In this document: piece after piece, positions 10,590 through 18,784 of the stretch
How the letters are laid out: the number at the start of each line of letters is the position of its first letter
Position numbering within the stretch: position 1 is the first letter of the stretch
From: Arthrobacter sp. OVS8
GTDB taxonomy: Bacteria > Actinomycetota > Actinomycetes > Actinomycetales > Micrococcaceae
DNA: 64,000 nt
Assembly (NCBI GenBank): GCA_028370155.1
Contig: CP116670.1
Coordinates: 1,364,001 to 1,428,000, forward strand
Direction of reading: 5' to 3'
Position numbers and translations under genes: made by a program
The notes under the pieces: model-generated
The model's database searches: none
What the model was told of the DNA's origin: nothing
What the model saw: the letters and a program-made list of their open reading frames with translations, nothing else

Positions 10590-11179
10590 ATGGACAGCCC
10601 TGTTGCCCCGACCTCCAGCCCGGCACTCCCCACAAGGAGCGGCCCGACGACTCGCAGCCAGGCGCCGCACCAACCCACGAGCTTCCCTTCGAGCTGCGCC
10701 GTCCCCTCGGACCCCGCGATCCCGGTGACGCGTGGGTTGAAGGCGACCGCGGCCGGTTCTGGGGGCGCTTCGGCTCGGCGGGACTCCTGGTCCACGACCC
10801 CGCCAAGGGCATCCTGCTGCAGCACCGCGCTCTGTGGAGCGATCAGGGCGGAACGTGGGGTCTCCCCGGCGGAGCCCTCCATCAGGGCGAAGAAGCAGTC
10901 CACGGCGCCCTGCGCGAGGCAAAGGAAGAAGCTGCCGTACCGCCGGAGAGCGTCCGGGTGCTGTTCACGTCGGTTTTCGACGTCGGCTACTGGACCTACA
11001 CGACCGTTGCTGTGGACGTTGTGGAGCCGTTCGAACCGGAGATCAGCGACCCGGAAAGCCTGGAGCTGCAGTGGGTTCCGGTCGAGCTTGTCGGCGACAA
11101 GGAGCTGCATCCGGGCTTCGGCGCGGCGTGGCCGGGCCTGCGCCGCAGACTCTTGGTACTCGAAGCCGGACCGGACTGA
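10590..11179 (+). CDS. Nudix hydrolase
   Basis: Nudix enzymes hydrolyse nucleoside diphosphate derivatives. The box is visible as GGALHQGEEAVHGALREAKEEAAV: it keeps G-x5-E and REAKEE but has Ala in place of the usual Gly before the last hydrophobic residue. One missing base in the run near 10633 separates the start MDSPVAPTSSPALP from the rest (HKERPDDSQPG onward); corrected length is about 197 residues. It is divergent from the HNH gene and followed by a VOC protein. Substrate unknown. Confidence 0.8.
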
Positions 11180-11243
11180 GCCCGCGACACCGGCCCGCGC
11201 AGCAGTAGCGATCAGCAGTATTCCGCTCAGGAACAGTTCGTCC

Positions 11244-11249
11244 TAGGGT
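11244..11249 (+). promoter_or_regulatory. Predicted -10 hexamer TAGGGT, leaderless start
   Basis: TAGGGT lies six bases before the ATG at 11256, matching the TANNNT leaderless pattern seen at other genes in the window. Confidence 0.5.
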
Positions 11250-11255
11250 GCGGGT

Positions 11256-11683
11256 ATGACTACCGAAAATCACACCCCGCCTCCTGTCCGGCAGCTGCGC
11301 CTCGTCGTCGAGACGGAGGACTACGACGCCGCCTTGGCCTTTTACCGTGACGTTCTGGGACTCGTGGAACGTGAGACGGTCCCCAGCGAGGGCGAAGCAC
11401 GCATCACGATCCTGGACGCGGGCCGCGCCACCTGGAACTCTCCAACCCGGAGCAGGTCAAATACATCGACCAGGTGGAAGCCGACGGTCAGCCGAGCGCC
11501 AGAATCCGGGTGGCCTTCGAGGTTGACGACGCGGAAGCGGCCACGCGGGACCTCGTGGAGGCCGGCGGCACCCTCATCGCGGAGCCGCGGGAAACACCGT
11601 GGCGCTCCATGAACTCACGGCTGAACGGCCCGGCAGGGCTCCAAATCACGCTGTTCCAGGAACTGGACCGGCCCGCGGGCTAG
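11256..11683 (+). CDS. VOC / glyoxalase-family protein
   Basis: A single vicinal-oxygen-chelate domain of about 142 residues: VRQLRLVVETEDYDAALAFY and DVLGLVERE at the start, VAFEVDDAEAATRDLVEAGG in the middle and PAGLQITLFQ at the end. One missing C near 11431 breaks the frame (corrected ILDAGRATLELSNPEQVKYI). Members include glyoxalases, dioxygenases and drug-binding resistance proteins; nothing here tells which. Confidence 0.8.
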
Positions 11684-11700
11684 GTCGCGGACTAAAGCGT

Positions 11701-12230
11701 TCAGGCCCGCTTCGGTGCCGGACGGCGGCGGTACAGCCAGATCAGGCCCAGGACCGGCAGCAGCAGCGGGATGAATGCGTAACCGCGGCCAAACAGGGAC
11801 CAGACGGTTTCATGCGGGAAGTTGACCGAGTCGAACACGCTGAGCGCCCCGACCACCAGCACGCCCACCAGTTCCACGAGCACTGCCACGACGGAGACTT
11901 TGAACCAGGTGCGGCCGGACTTCGCGAGGGACACGGTCGCCACGAGGTAGACGACGGCGGCGAACGCCGACAGCAGGTAGGCCAACGGGGCCTCGGAGAA
12001 CTTGGTGAGGATCTGGTACCCCGCCCGGGCGGTCGCCGAGATCGCGAAGACGGCGTAGACGGCAATCAGCAAACGGCCGGGACCGGTGTTACGGGTATCC
12101 CGCGCCACCGGCGCACCGCCGCCGAAGCGTCACCGGCCGAGGCGGAGCCGGCGGCTGGCGGGACAGCGCCCGGCGTCGTACCGATGTCCTCGAGCGAAGG
12201 TTTCGCCGTCACGTTCTTTGCCTCTTCCAT
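11701..12230 (-). CDS. Integral membrane protein, downstream of truB
   Basis: About 176 residues when read from the ATG at 12230 (MEEAKNVTAKPSLEDIG) through one frame break near 12115 into the part beginning VARDTRNTGPGRLLIAVYAV. The second part has four hydrophobic helices and ends YRRRPAPKRA. No family is recognised. It starts one base after the preceding gene's stop, so it is the last gene of a truB operon. Confidence 0.65.
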
Positions 12231-12231
12231 G

Positions 12232-12585
12232 TCAGTACCAAATCTGATTCATTCGGGCCGCCATCACCAGTGCGGTGACGCCGACGGCAGCCAGCACGAA
12301 GTTGCTCCAGCGGGTGCGTTCCAGGATGGCCCAGTAGACCGCCGCGACCGGCAGCAGGAGGGCCGTCAGCAGGTAACCCCAGAACTCCCACGGCTCCCCC
12401 GCGATCGGCTCGCCGGCTGCGACCCGGACGATCGAGCCGACCAGGTACACCAGCAGGGACAGTTCGACGGCGGCCACCGAGAGGATCGTTGTGTCGTTCG
12501 GCGCCTTTTTGAGGATGCCGGCGGTCAGGCAGATGACTGTGGAGACCAGCCCGACCACCATGATGATGTAGAAATACGCGTCCAC
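12232..12585 (-). CDS. Small integral membrane protein
   Basis: A 117-residue protein with four predicted membrane helices (for example YIIMVVGLVSTVICLTAGIL and LLTALLLPVAAVYWAIL). The GTG start overlaps the truB stop (TAGTG), which suggests translational coupling. Small membrane genes after truB are common in Arthrobacter relatives from memory; function unknown. Confidence 0.7.
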   Translation of the reverse strand: MDAYFYIIMVVGLVSTVICLTAGILKKAPNDTTILSVAAVELSLLVYLVGSIVRVAAGEPIAGEPWEFWGYLLTALLLPVAAVYWAILERTRWSNFVLAAVGVTALVMAARMNQIWY

Positions 12586-13553
12586 TACTGCCCGGCCTGC
12601 TGTTCCGCCGTCGGCGGCTGCGGGGCCCGCTTCTCATTGTCCGGCGCGAAGACCAGCACCGGCTTGGCGTAGCTGCCGGCGTCGGCCAGCAGCGCTACCA
12701 GCGTCCCGTCCGGCGCGAAGCCTGCTGCCGGCTTCTCCGGCGTGGCTGCGGCGGGCGTCCCGGCGGCCGCCCCCGCGGCAATCCTGCGGCCGAAGGAAAT
12801 CTCTGTGGTTTCCTCCTCGGTGAGTTCGCGGTTGGGCATCAGCGCCCGGGCGGCGAGCGACATTTCAAGCACGTCCAGCTCTTCGGCGAGCTGTTCAAGG
12901 GTGTGGGCCTGGTCCAGCGTGTAGGGGCCCACCTGGGTCCGGCGTAGCGCCGTCAGGTGACCGCCGACGCCGAGCGCCTCGCCCAGGTCGCGGGCCAGCG
13001 CCCGGATGTACGTGCCGGAGGAGCACTCCACTGTGACATCCACATCGAGGACATCCACGTCCAGTGCCTCGCCGCCGCGCGCCGGACGGACCCCGTGGAC
13101 CTCGAAGCGGTGGATGGTGACGGGACGTGCGGCCAGCTTGACCTCTTCGCCCGAGCGGACCCGCGCGTAGGCGCGTTCCCCGTTGACCTTGATGGCGCTG
13201 ACGCTGCTGGGAACCTGTTCGATTTCCCCGGTCAAAGCGGCGACGCCGGCCCGGACCGCTTCCTCGGTGACCGAGGCGGCGCTGCGGGTGGCGGTGACCT
13301 CACCCTCGGCGTCGTCGGTGACGGTTGATTCGCCCAGCCGGATGGTGGCGGTATAGGTCTTGGCGGTGCCCACGATATAGGTGAGCAGCCGGGTGGCCTT
13401 GTTGATACCGACCACCAGGACGCCCGTGGCCATGGGATCCAGCGTTCCGGCGTGGCCCACCTTTCGGGTACCGGCGATCCGCCGCATCCGTCCAACCACA
13501 TCGTGGCTGGTCCAGCCTTGCGGCTTGTCCACTATTACCAGTCCAGAAAGCAC
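12585..13553 (-). CDS. truB: tRNA pseudouridine(55) synthase
   Basis: TruB converts U55 of the tRNA T-arm to pseudouridine. The catalytic motif GHAGTLDPMATGVL is present about 40 residues in, with the N-terminal SGLVIVDKPQGWTSHDVV and the internal CSSGTYIRALARDLG. The 322-residue length is slightly long for the family because of an Ala/Pro-rich tail. The GTG at 13553 follows GGGGA, and a TATACT hexamer lies just upstream at 13561-13566. The frame is intact. Confidence 0.96.
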   Translation of the reverse strand: MLSGLVIVDKPQGWTSHDVVGRMRRIAGTRKVGHAGTLDPMATGVLVVGINKATRLLTYIVGTAKTYTATIRLGESTVTDDAEGEVTATRSAASVTEEAVRAGVAALTGEIEQVPSSVSAIKVNGERAYARVRSGEEVKLAARPVTIHRFEVHGVRPARGGEALDVDVLDVDVTVECSSGTYIRALARDLGEALGVGGHLTALRRTQVGPYTLDQAHTLEQLAEELDVLEMSLAARALMPNRELTEEETTEISFGRRIAAGAAAGTPAAATPEKPAAGFAPDGTLVALLADAGSYAKPVLVFAPDNEKRAPQPPTAEQQAGQ

Positions 13554-13610
13554 GCTCCCCAGTATATCTGCGCCGGGGCCGCCCCCGGCGCGGGAGCTGC
13601 AGGCGACGGT

Positions 13611-13616
13611 TAGGAT
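13611..13616 (+). promoter_or_regulatory. Predicted -10 hexamer TAGGAT
   Basis: TAGGAT is seven bases before the ATG at 13624 and overlaps the earlier ATG at 13615. It therefore favours 13624 as a leaderless start of the aminotransferase. Confidence 0.5.
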
Positions 13617-13623
13617 GGCAGAC

Positions 13624-14779
13624 ATGCCCGAGCTAGCCGCCCACGTCCGCGATGTTCCCATCAACCAGATCCGCGAGATCACCGAGGCCGCCTGGGGAAC
13701 TCCCGGCGCGATCATCCTGAGCATCGGGGAACCGGGGTTCGCCGTGCCCCGCCATGTCCTCGACGCCGGGATGGCCTGCCTGGACCGCGACGAAACCAAT
13801 TACACCCCCAACGCCGGCATCCCGGCCCTGCGCGAGGCGTTCGCGGCCAGGTTCCGCGAGCACAACGCGACGCCGGTCGGGGCGGACCGGGTGTACGTCG
13901 TCGACGGCGCCCAGCAGGGCCTGCATTTCGCGATGAGCCTGCTGCTCTCCCCGGCGATGAGATCCTGATCCCCAATCCCGGCTACCCCACGTTCGCGATG
14001 ACCAGCAGCCTGCTGCACGCCGTCCCCGTCCGGTACCCGCTGTACCCCGACCACGATTTCCAGCCCCGGATCGCGGATATCGAGGAGCTCATCACACCGC
14101 GGACCAAGGTGCTGATCCTCAACTCGCCGTCGAACCCGCTGGGCGCCGTCCTGGGCGAGGAGCTGACCCGCAGCCTCGTGGAACTGGCCGTCCGCCATGA
14201 CCTGTGGATCATCTCCGACGAATGCTACGAGGCGTTCACCTACGACGTACCGCATGTGAGCCCGGCACGCTTCGACAGCGACCTCCCCGGCGAAGCCCGC
14301 GTGTTCACTTCGCTCACGCTCTCCAAAACCTACGGTCTCACCGGGCTGCGTATCGGCGCCCTGATCTGCCCGCCCGGCCTGGAGCAGCAAATGAACAACG
14401 TGATGGAGGCGATCGTGTCCTGCGTGGCCTCCCCTCGCAGTACGCGGCGCTTGCCGCTTTGACAGGCCCGCAGGACTACGTCAGCCACGCCCACGCGCAC
14501 TACCGGGCCAACCGGGACGCCGCCTCGGCGGTGCTGGAAGCCAGGGGGATCCCGTTCCTCACCGCGCAGGGGGCCTTCTACCTCTGGGCCGATGTGTCCC
14601 ATGTCAGCGGCGGGGATGTGCGCTCCTGGGTCCGGCGCTTCCTGGCCGATTCCGGGGTGTCCTTTGCCCCCGGCACCGCGTTCGGCTCGATCGGCGAGGG
14701 CTGGATCCGGATTGCGCTGTGTGGCAGCCAGGCTGAACTGGTGGAAGGCCTCGGCCGGCTCCCGGCCCGGCTGGGCTGA
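13624..14779 (+). CDS. Class I/II PLP-dependent aminotransferase
   Basis: A fold-type I aminotransferase of about 385 residues. Visible motifs: the N-terminal SIGEPGFAVP, the tyrosine/aspartate region IISDECYEAF and the PLP lysine motif SLTLSKTYGLTGLRIG; the C-terminal arginine is in WIRIALCGS. Two frame breaks (near 13957 and 14432) each need one extra base (SPGDEILIPNPGYPTF; ASPSQYAALAAL). It resembles aspartate or aromatic aminotransferases; the substrate cannot be fixed from sequence. It is divergent from truB with only 70 bases between starts. Confidence 0.88.
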
Positions 14780-14930
14780 GGGCCGCGCCGAGGGTCCCTG
14801 TCCCCTACCGCCGGGGGCGGTCAGCGCCTACCCTGAGCGCAACGCACGCTTTCCGCGCGCGTCCCCGGACGTCCGTCCCGGGTTGGTGGTTCCGTGCCTG
14901 GTGTATCCGGGCCCGCTCAGGGAGGTTCAC

Positions 14931-15140
14931 ATGTGGTGGCAGGACTTATTATGGGGCATCTGGAACGGGCTCACGGCGTGGATTGTGCTGATCGTCCATG
15001 TCTTCGGGCAATGGAGCGAGTTTCCGTTCTACAACTCGGCCCGTGCCGGAAACTGGTACGACTTCGGCTTCCTGCTGGGGGTCGGCTCGCCGTTCCTGGG
15101 CGGCCTGGGCGCCCAGGGTGCGCGGAGCAGGCGCCGCTGA
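14931..15140 (+). CDS. Small membrane protein (69 residues)
   Basis: MWWQDLLWGIWNGLTAW opens a tryptophan-rich hydrophobic helix, followed by a polar loop (FPFYNSARAGNWYDFGF) and a second weaker helix rich in glycine. An AGGGAGG ribosome site sits six bases before the ATG. No known family. The clean ribosome site and membrane-like composition support a real gene. Confidence 0.6.
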   Translation: MWWQDLLWGIWNGLTAWIVLIVHVFGQWSEFPFYNSARAGNWYDFGFLLGVGSPFLGGLGAQGARSRRR

Positions 15141-15146
15141 AGCCGG

Positions 15147-15494
15147 TCACAGCATGATTTCTTCCTCCGGCGCCAGGTGCGCGGCGGGCGCCTGCGTGAA
15201 GGACATGGTGACGATGAAGTGGCCCTCGGAGCAGTTCTGCGCGATGATCGCCCCCGCCTCACCGGCCAGCTTCACACCGAATTGAAGTTCCAGGCGCTCG
15301 GCGCCAACTTCCTTGAGGACCTCCGCCGCCGCGTTGGCCGCCGGCCGTATGGCGGAGAGCGCATCTTCCAGCCGCCGCCCGGCGTCCGTAATTCCCTGCT
15401 CGTTCCGCGCCGGCCGTTCGACGCCGAAGCTGTTGTCCGCGACCTCCACCAGGACGGTCCCGGAGCCCACTTCGTAGCGCACTATTTCGGTCAT
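15147..15494 (-). CDS. Trypsin-co-occurring domain 1 (CU044_2847-type) protein
   Basis: A 115-residue protein matching from memory the Trypco1 / CU044_2847 family: an N-terminal beta segment (YEVGSGTVLVEVAD), a helix DAGRRLEDALSAIRPAAN and the hallmark end LELQFGVKLAGEAGAIIA with GHFIVTMSF. In other actinobacteria this domain is found beside trypsin-like proteases or in suspected conflict/effector modules. No protease gene is adjacent here; its neighbour on the same strand is a thioredoxin. The ATG at 15494 is in a clean context. Confidence 0.65.
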   Translation of the reverse strand: MTEIVRYEVGSGTVLVEVADNSFGVERPARNEQGITDAGRRLEDALSAIRPAANAAAEVLKEVGAERLELQFGVKLAGEAGAIIAQNCSEGHFIVTMSFTQAPAAHLAPEEEIML

Positions 15495-15522
15495 TGCTTC
15501 CTCCGTCTCGCCATTGGTCCCG

Positions 15523-15960
15523 TCACGGACGGCCTGCCGCCAACGCCCCGTCGAGCCATTGGCGCAGGGCCGCGGCGGGAGGCGCGCCCGCCTGGCGGGC
15601 AACTACTTGGCCGTCCCTGATCAGCAGGATGGTCGGGATCGCCTGGATGTCGAAGCGCTGCGAGAGCGCCGGTGACGTGTCGACGTCGACCTTGACGAGC
15701 TTGACCTGGCCGGCGCGCTCCTGGGCCAGCTTGTCCAGCACCGGGCTGACCATGCGGCAGGGACCGCACCAGGCAGCCCAGAAGTCGATCAGCGCCGGCG
15801 TCGACGACTGCTCGGCGATAACAGCAAAGTCGGCGTCGCCGGCCGCGACGATCCAGGGCAGGTCCTTCCGGCAGTTGCCGCAGCGCGGGTGACCGGCAGC
15901 CGACGCCGGAATCCGGTTGGTCTTCCCGCAGTGGGGGCACTTGATCAAGCTGGAGCCCAC
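15523..15960 (-). CDS. trxC: Thioredoxin with N-terminal zinc ribbon (TrxC/thioredoxin-2 type)
   Basis: A cytosolic disulfide reductase. The N-terminal zinc ribbon is CPHCGKTN followed by CGNCRKDLPW; the thioredoxin domain has the active site FWAAWCGPCRM and the cis-proline segment IQAIPTILL. Length is about 145 residues from the GTG at 15960. This arrangement matches E. coli thioredoxin 2, which takes part in oxidative stress response. The start is uncertain; TTG 15948 is the alternative. It lies upstream of the Trypco1 gene on the same strand with a 28-base gap. Confidence 0.88.
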   Translation of the reverse strand: MGSSLIKCPHCGKTNRIPASAAGHPRCGNCRKDLPWIVAAGDADFAVIAEQSSTPALIDFWAAWCGPCRMVSPVLDKLAQERAGQVKLVKVDVDTSPALSQRFDIQAIPTILLIRDGQVVARQAGAPPAAALRQWLDGALAAGRP

Positions 15961-16055
15961 GGCCCGCCGCCTTCCCGAGTCCCCGCAGTCATGGTTCCAT
16001 GGGACTCCCCGGCGCGGAGAGGGCATAGAGTCCAAAGACCCCGGGGCCGGCCGCC

Positions 16056-16540
16056 TCAGTACTCGATGCGGTCCGGATTCTCGCGCCATGCCTGGAAAGG
16101 AAGGTCCGACGCCGGGACGGCCGCCTGGCGGACCGGCATGAGTTCCGGCCGGGTTCCGTCGAAGTACTCATAGAACAGCGCGTCGTCGAACCCGGCGGCG
16201 GCGGCCGTGTGGCGGTCCGCGGCAAAGTAGACCAGGTCCACCCGTGCCCACAGGGCCGCGGCGAGACACAGCGGACACGGTTCACAACTGGCGTAGAGCA
16301 CGGCGCCGCTGAGATCGAAGTTGGCGGCGGCGGCCGCGGCCGCGCGGATGGCCACCACTTCGGCGTGGGCGGTGGGATCGCTGTCCAGGGTCACCCGGTT
16401 GACGCCCGTATGGACCCGCCCGTCGGCCGTCACCACCAGCGCCCCGAACGGTCCGCCGCCGTCGGCCGCGCTCCCGGCGGCGAGCCGGATGGCCTGATCC
16501 AGGAATCGGTTGATGTCAGGGGCCGGGGTGGTGTCAGCAT
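16056..16540 (-). CDS. Nucleoside/guanine deaminase (CDA zinc fold)
   Basis: A zinc-dependent deaminase of about 161 residues. Catalytic motifs: TAHAEVVAI (His and Glu) and SCEPCPLCLAA (two zinc cysteines). The end ELMPVRQAAVPASDLPFQAW recalls guanine deaminase/TadA-like nucleoside deaminases. One missing C near 16515 separates the first residues MLTPPRP from DINRFLDQAIRLAAG. The start at 16540 is supported by a TATGAT hexamer six bases upstream. Likely purine or cytosine-type base deamination in salvage; the exact substrate is uncertain. Confidence 0.85.
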
Positions 16541-16546
16541 GGTCCG

Positions 16547-16552
16547 ATCATA
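16547..16552 (-). promoter_or_regulatory. Predicted -10 hexamer TATGAT, leaderless start
   Basis: TATGAT lies six bases before the deaminase ATG at 16540, predicting a leaderless mRNA. Confidence 0.5.
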
Positions 16553-16728
16553 GCCAGAACCACCGCCTGCCGCGGAGGATCCGGGTGCACCGGGAAGTCA
16601 TCGACTTTGCGGCTCCCGCGGCCTAGTATCCGCTGTAAGGGCCGCCTCGAAGAATCCCAGCGGCCACTCCACCGGTCTCAATGGTCTCAGTCGTCTGGAT
16701 ACTTCATCACGCGCCTCGGGAGCCAACC

Positions 16729-17879
16729 ATGGGAAAGAGATTGTCACTGTTAGCCACGGCCGCCACGGCCGCCGTGTTCCTCTGGACCGGGACAGTTGCC
16801 GGCGCTGCCACCGGCGCAGCCCCCGGCACAAGCGCAGGCAGGGACACCTCCGGGACCACCGAAGCGAAGGCTCCGGTGGTGCTCACCGACAAGCTGGTGG
16901 GCCCGCTGCATGTCACTGCCGGCCGCCACGGTTCCGTGACGGTGAGCGAGTCCTTCGCCGGCCGGCTGACCCGCGTCGACGCGAAGGGCACTCGGCACGT
17001 CCTCTACGAAACCCCTGACTGGAGCGTTGCGGGTAATGCCCGCCAGGATGGCGAGACGTATTTCCTGGAGAGCAAGGGCGCCGGCCCCAACCCTGCGGCG
17101 CTGGCCGGCCACGTCCGCATCATCGGCGAAGACGGGAAGCAGCGGACTCTTGGCGATTTCGCCACGCTGGAAACGGAAGAGAACGCCGACGGCGAAACGC
17201 GGTACGGCTACCGCGACCTGCCGGATGGCTGCGCGGCGAAACTGCCCCCACGATGCCCGAAACCTACGAGGGAGAAATTGATTCGCACCCCTACGCCATG
17301 GCGCTCACCGACGAGACCATCTACGTCGCTGACGCCGGCGCGAACAGTGTGGTCTCCGTTGACACCAGCAGCGGCGAAACCGAGACCGTCGCGGTCCTGC
17401 CGCCGCGGCCGTATGTAATCACCAAGGACGTCGCGGCCGCCAACGGCCTGCCCGACTGCGTGGTGGGATCGACCTACGAGTTCGAGGCCGTCCCGACCGA
17501 CGTCGCCGTGGGGCGTGACGGCTGGATATACGTGACCTCGCTCCCGGGCGGCCCGGAAGACCCGAGGCTCGGCGCCCGTGGGGCGATCTTCAAGGTGGAC
17601 CCGGACGGCGACGACGTGGAGCTGGTGGCCGATGACATCCTGACGCCCACCGGACTGGCGCTGGCCGACAACGGCGACATGTATGTTGCCTCGCTCTTCG
17701 GCGACGGCGTCCTCAAGATCGATCCGGACTCAGGCGAACAGACCGTGGTGCTGGCCGCCGTCTTCACGGCCGACGTCGATCTCCGCGGGGACACCCTGTA
17801 CGCCACGGTCAACGCGCTGCCCGGACCCACCGGTCCGCCCGACGGCAGGGTGGTGTACCTGGAGCTCGACGACGACTGA
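16729..17879 (+). CDS. Secreted ScyD/ScyE-family beta-propeller protein
   Basis: About 383 residues. An N-terminal signal peptide (MGKRLSLLATAATAAVFLW, then AGAATGAAPG) indicates export. The body has propeller-type repeats such as YAMALTDETIYVADAGANSV, PTDVAVGRDGWIYVTSL and PTGLALADNGDMYVASLFGD, resembling NHL/ScyD-ScyE proteins. The cyanobacterial namesakes belong to scytonemin clusters, but actinobacterial members are of unknown function. One missing base near 17248 splits the gene. The ATG follows CGGGAG. It is divergent from the deaminase. Confidence 0.78.
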
Positions 17880-17918
17880 CCCGGCAGGACTGTCCCCCAC
17901 CGAAAACCCGACAAAAAT

Positions 17919-17945
17919 GGCCGGTCCCCTGCGGGGCCCATTTCC
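17919..17945. terminator. Hairpin between convergent ScyD-like gene and rbfA
   Basis: An imperfect stem (AAATGGCCGGTCCCC against GGGGCCCATTT) with a three-base loop lies between the two convergent stops. It has A-rich sequence on its left and T-rich on its right, fitting a bidirectional terminator. Confidence 0.5.
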
Positions 17946-17987
17946 GTACAGAAACTCACTTGTTTCAGTGACTGCGTCGTTGCTGGA

Positions 17988-18497
17988 CTACTTGTTGCTG
18001 TCCTCGTCGACGTCGTCTTCGTCGATGAGGTCCAGGTCCTCTTCGTCGAAGTCGTCCTCGTCGAGCTCCACGTCCTGCGGAGTATCGCTCTTGTAGGGGT
18101 CCGCGTCGCCGGCGTGCTTTGCGCTGGCAGCGAGTGCGGCCACCTCGGCGTCGCGCTTCTTCGCGGCCCGGAGCAGTTCCTCCAGGTTCGAGGCGTTGAC
18201 CGGGATCTGGTCCGCCACGAACTCCAGGGTCGGGGTCAGCCGGACGGTGATGTTCCGGCCGACTTCCTGACGCAGCACGCCCTTGGCCTTCTCAAGCCCC
18301 TTGGCGGCCTCGGCCTGGACCAACTGGTCGCCGAACACCGTGTAGTAGACGGTGGCATGCTGAAGATCGTTGGTCACCCTTGCATCGGTAACAGTGACGC
18401 CCTCAAGCCGAGGATCCTTGACCCTCCGGCCCAGCGCCTCAGCAACAACAACCTTAATCCGCTGCGCCAACTTGGCAGCCCGTGCGGGATCAGCCAT
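17988..18497 (-). CDS. rbfA: 30S ribosome-binding factor A
   Basis: RbfA assists 16S rRNA 5'-end maturation. The 169-residue product shows RAAKLAQRIKVVVAEALGRR at the start, DPRLEGVTVTDARVTNDLQH and the KH-like LRQEVGRNITVRLTPTLEF. It has a long acidic tail (DVELDEDDFDEEDLDLIDED), typical of actinobacterial RbfA. The ATG at 18497 follows TTAGGAG. It lies downstream of infB, the standard nusA-infB-rbfA order, but separated by 287 bases. Confidence 0.95.
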   Translation of the reverse strand: MADPARAAKLAQRIKVVVAEALGRRVKDPRLEGVTVTDARVTNDLQHATVYYTVFGDQLVQAEAAKGLEKAKGVLRQEVGRNITVRLTPTLEFVADQIPVNASNLEELLRAAKKRDAEVAALAASAKHAGDADPYKSDTPQDVELDEDDFDEEDLDLIDEDDVDEDSNK

Positions 18498-18598
18498 TTC
18501 CACTCCTAAAAATTTGGATGTACGACGGCGCGTTAACGGCTCACGTACACACGTTTGGGTTTGTTGCCACGCGCCTAAAGCGAGTCTATGACGGACTC

Positions 18599-18758
18599 CC
18601 GTTGGATTCTTCCGGCGGCTCTTTGGAGCCGTGGAGGGCCCGGAGTGGCATCGGGCCTGCCGGAGCTGGGTGGCCGACGTCGTAAGACGTTGGCCACCCA
18701 GCGTAGGGCGGGGCCCCTCTACGGCGGAAAAGTGGGGGCCGCCGGAAGAATCCAACGG
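18599..18758. repeat. 160-bp nested palindrome between infB and rbfA
   Basis: A perfect 21-bp inverted repeat forms the ends (18599-18619 and 18738-18758; arm CCGTTGGATTCTTCCGGCGGC). Inside is an imperfect second pair (about 18628-18641 with 18709-18725). At the centre is a near-perfect 16-bp hairpin (18666-18701: CTGGGTGGCC ... GGCCACCCAG with an inner ACGTC/GACGT pair) closed by GTAA on the plus strand. It fills most of the infB-rbfA gap. It could be a structured RNA, a processing or attenuation element, or a small palindromic mobile element. Confidence 0.8.
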
Positions 18759-18784
18759 CCCCGCACCTCTAACGCTAGGACACT

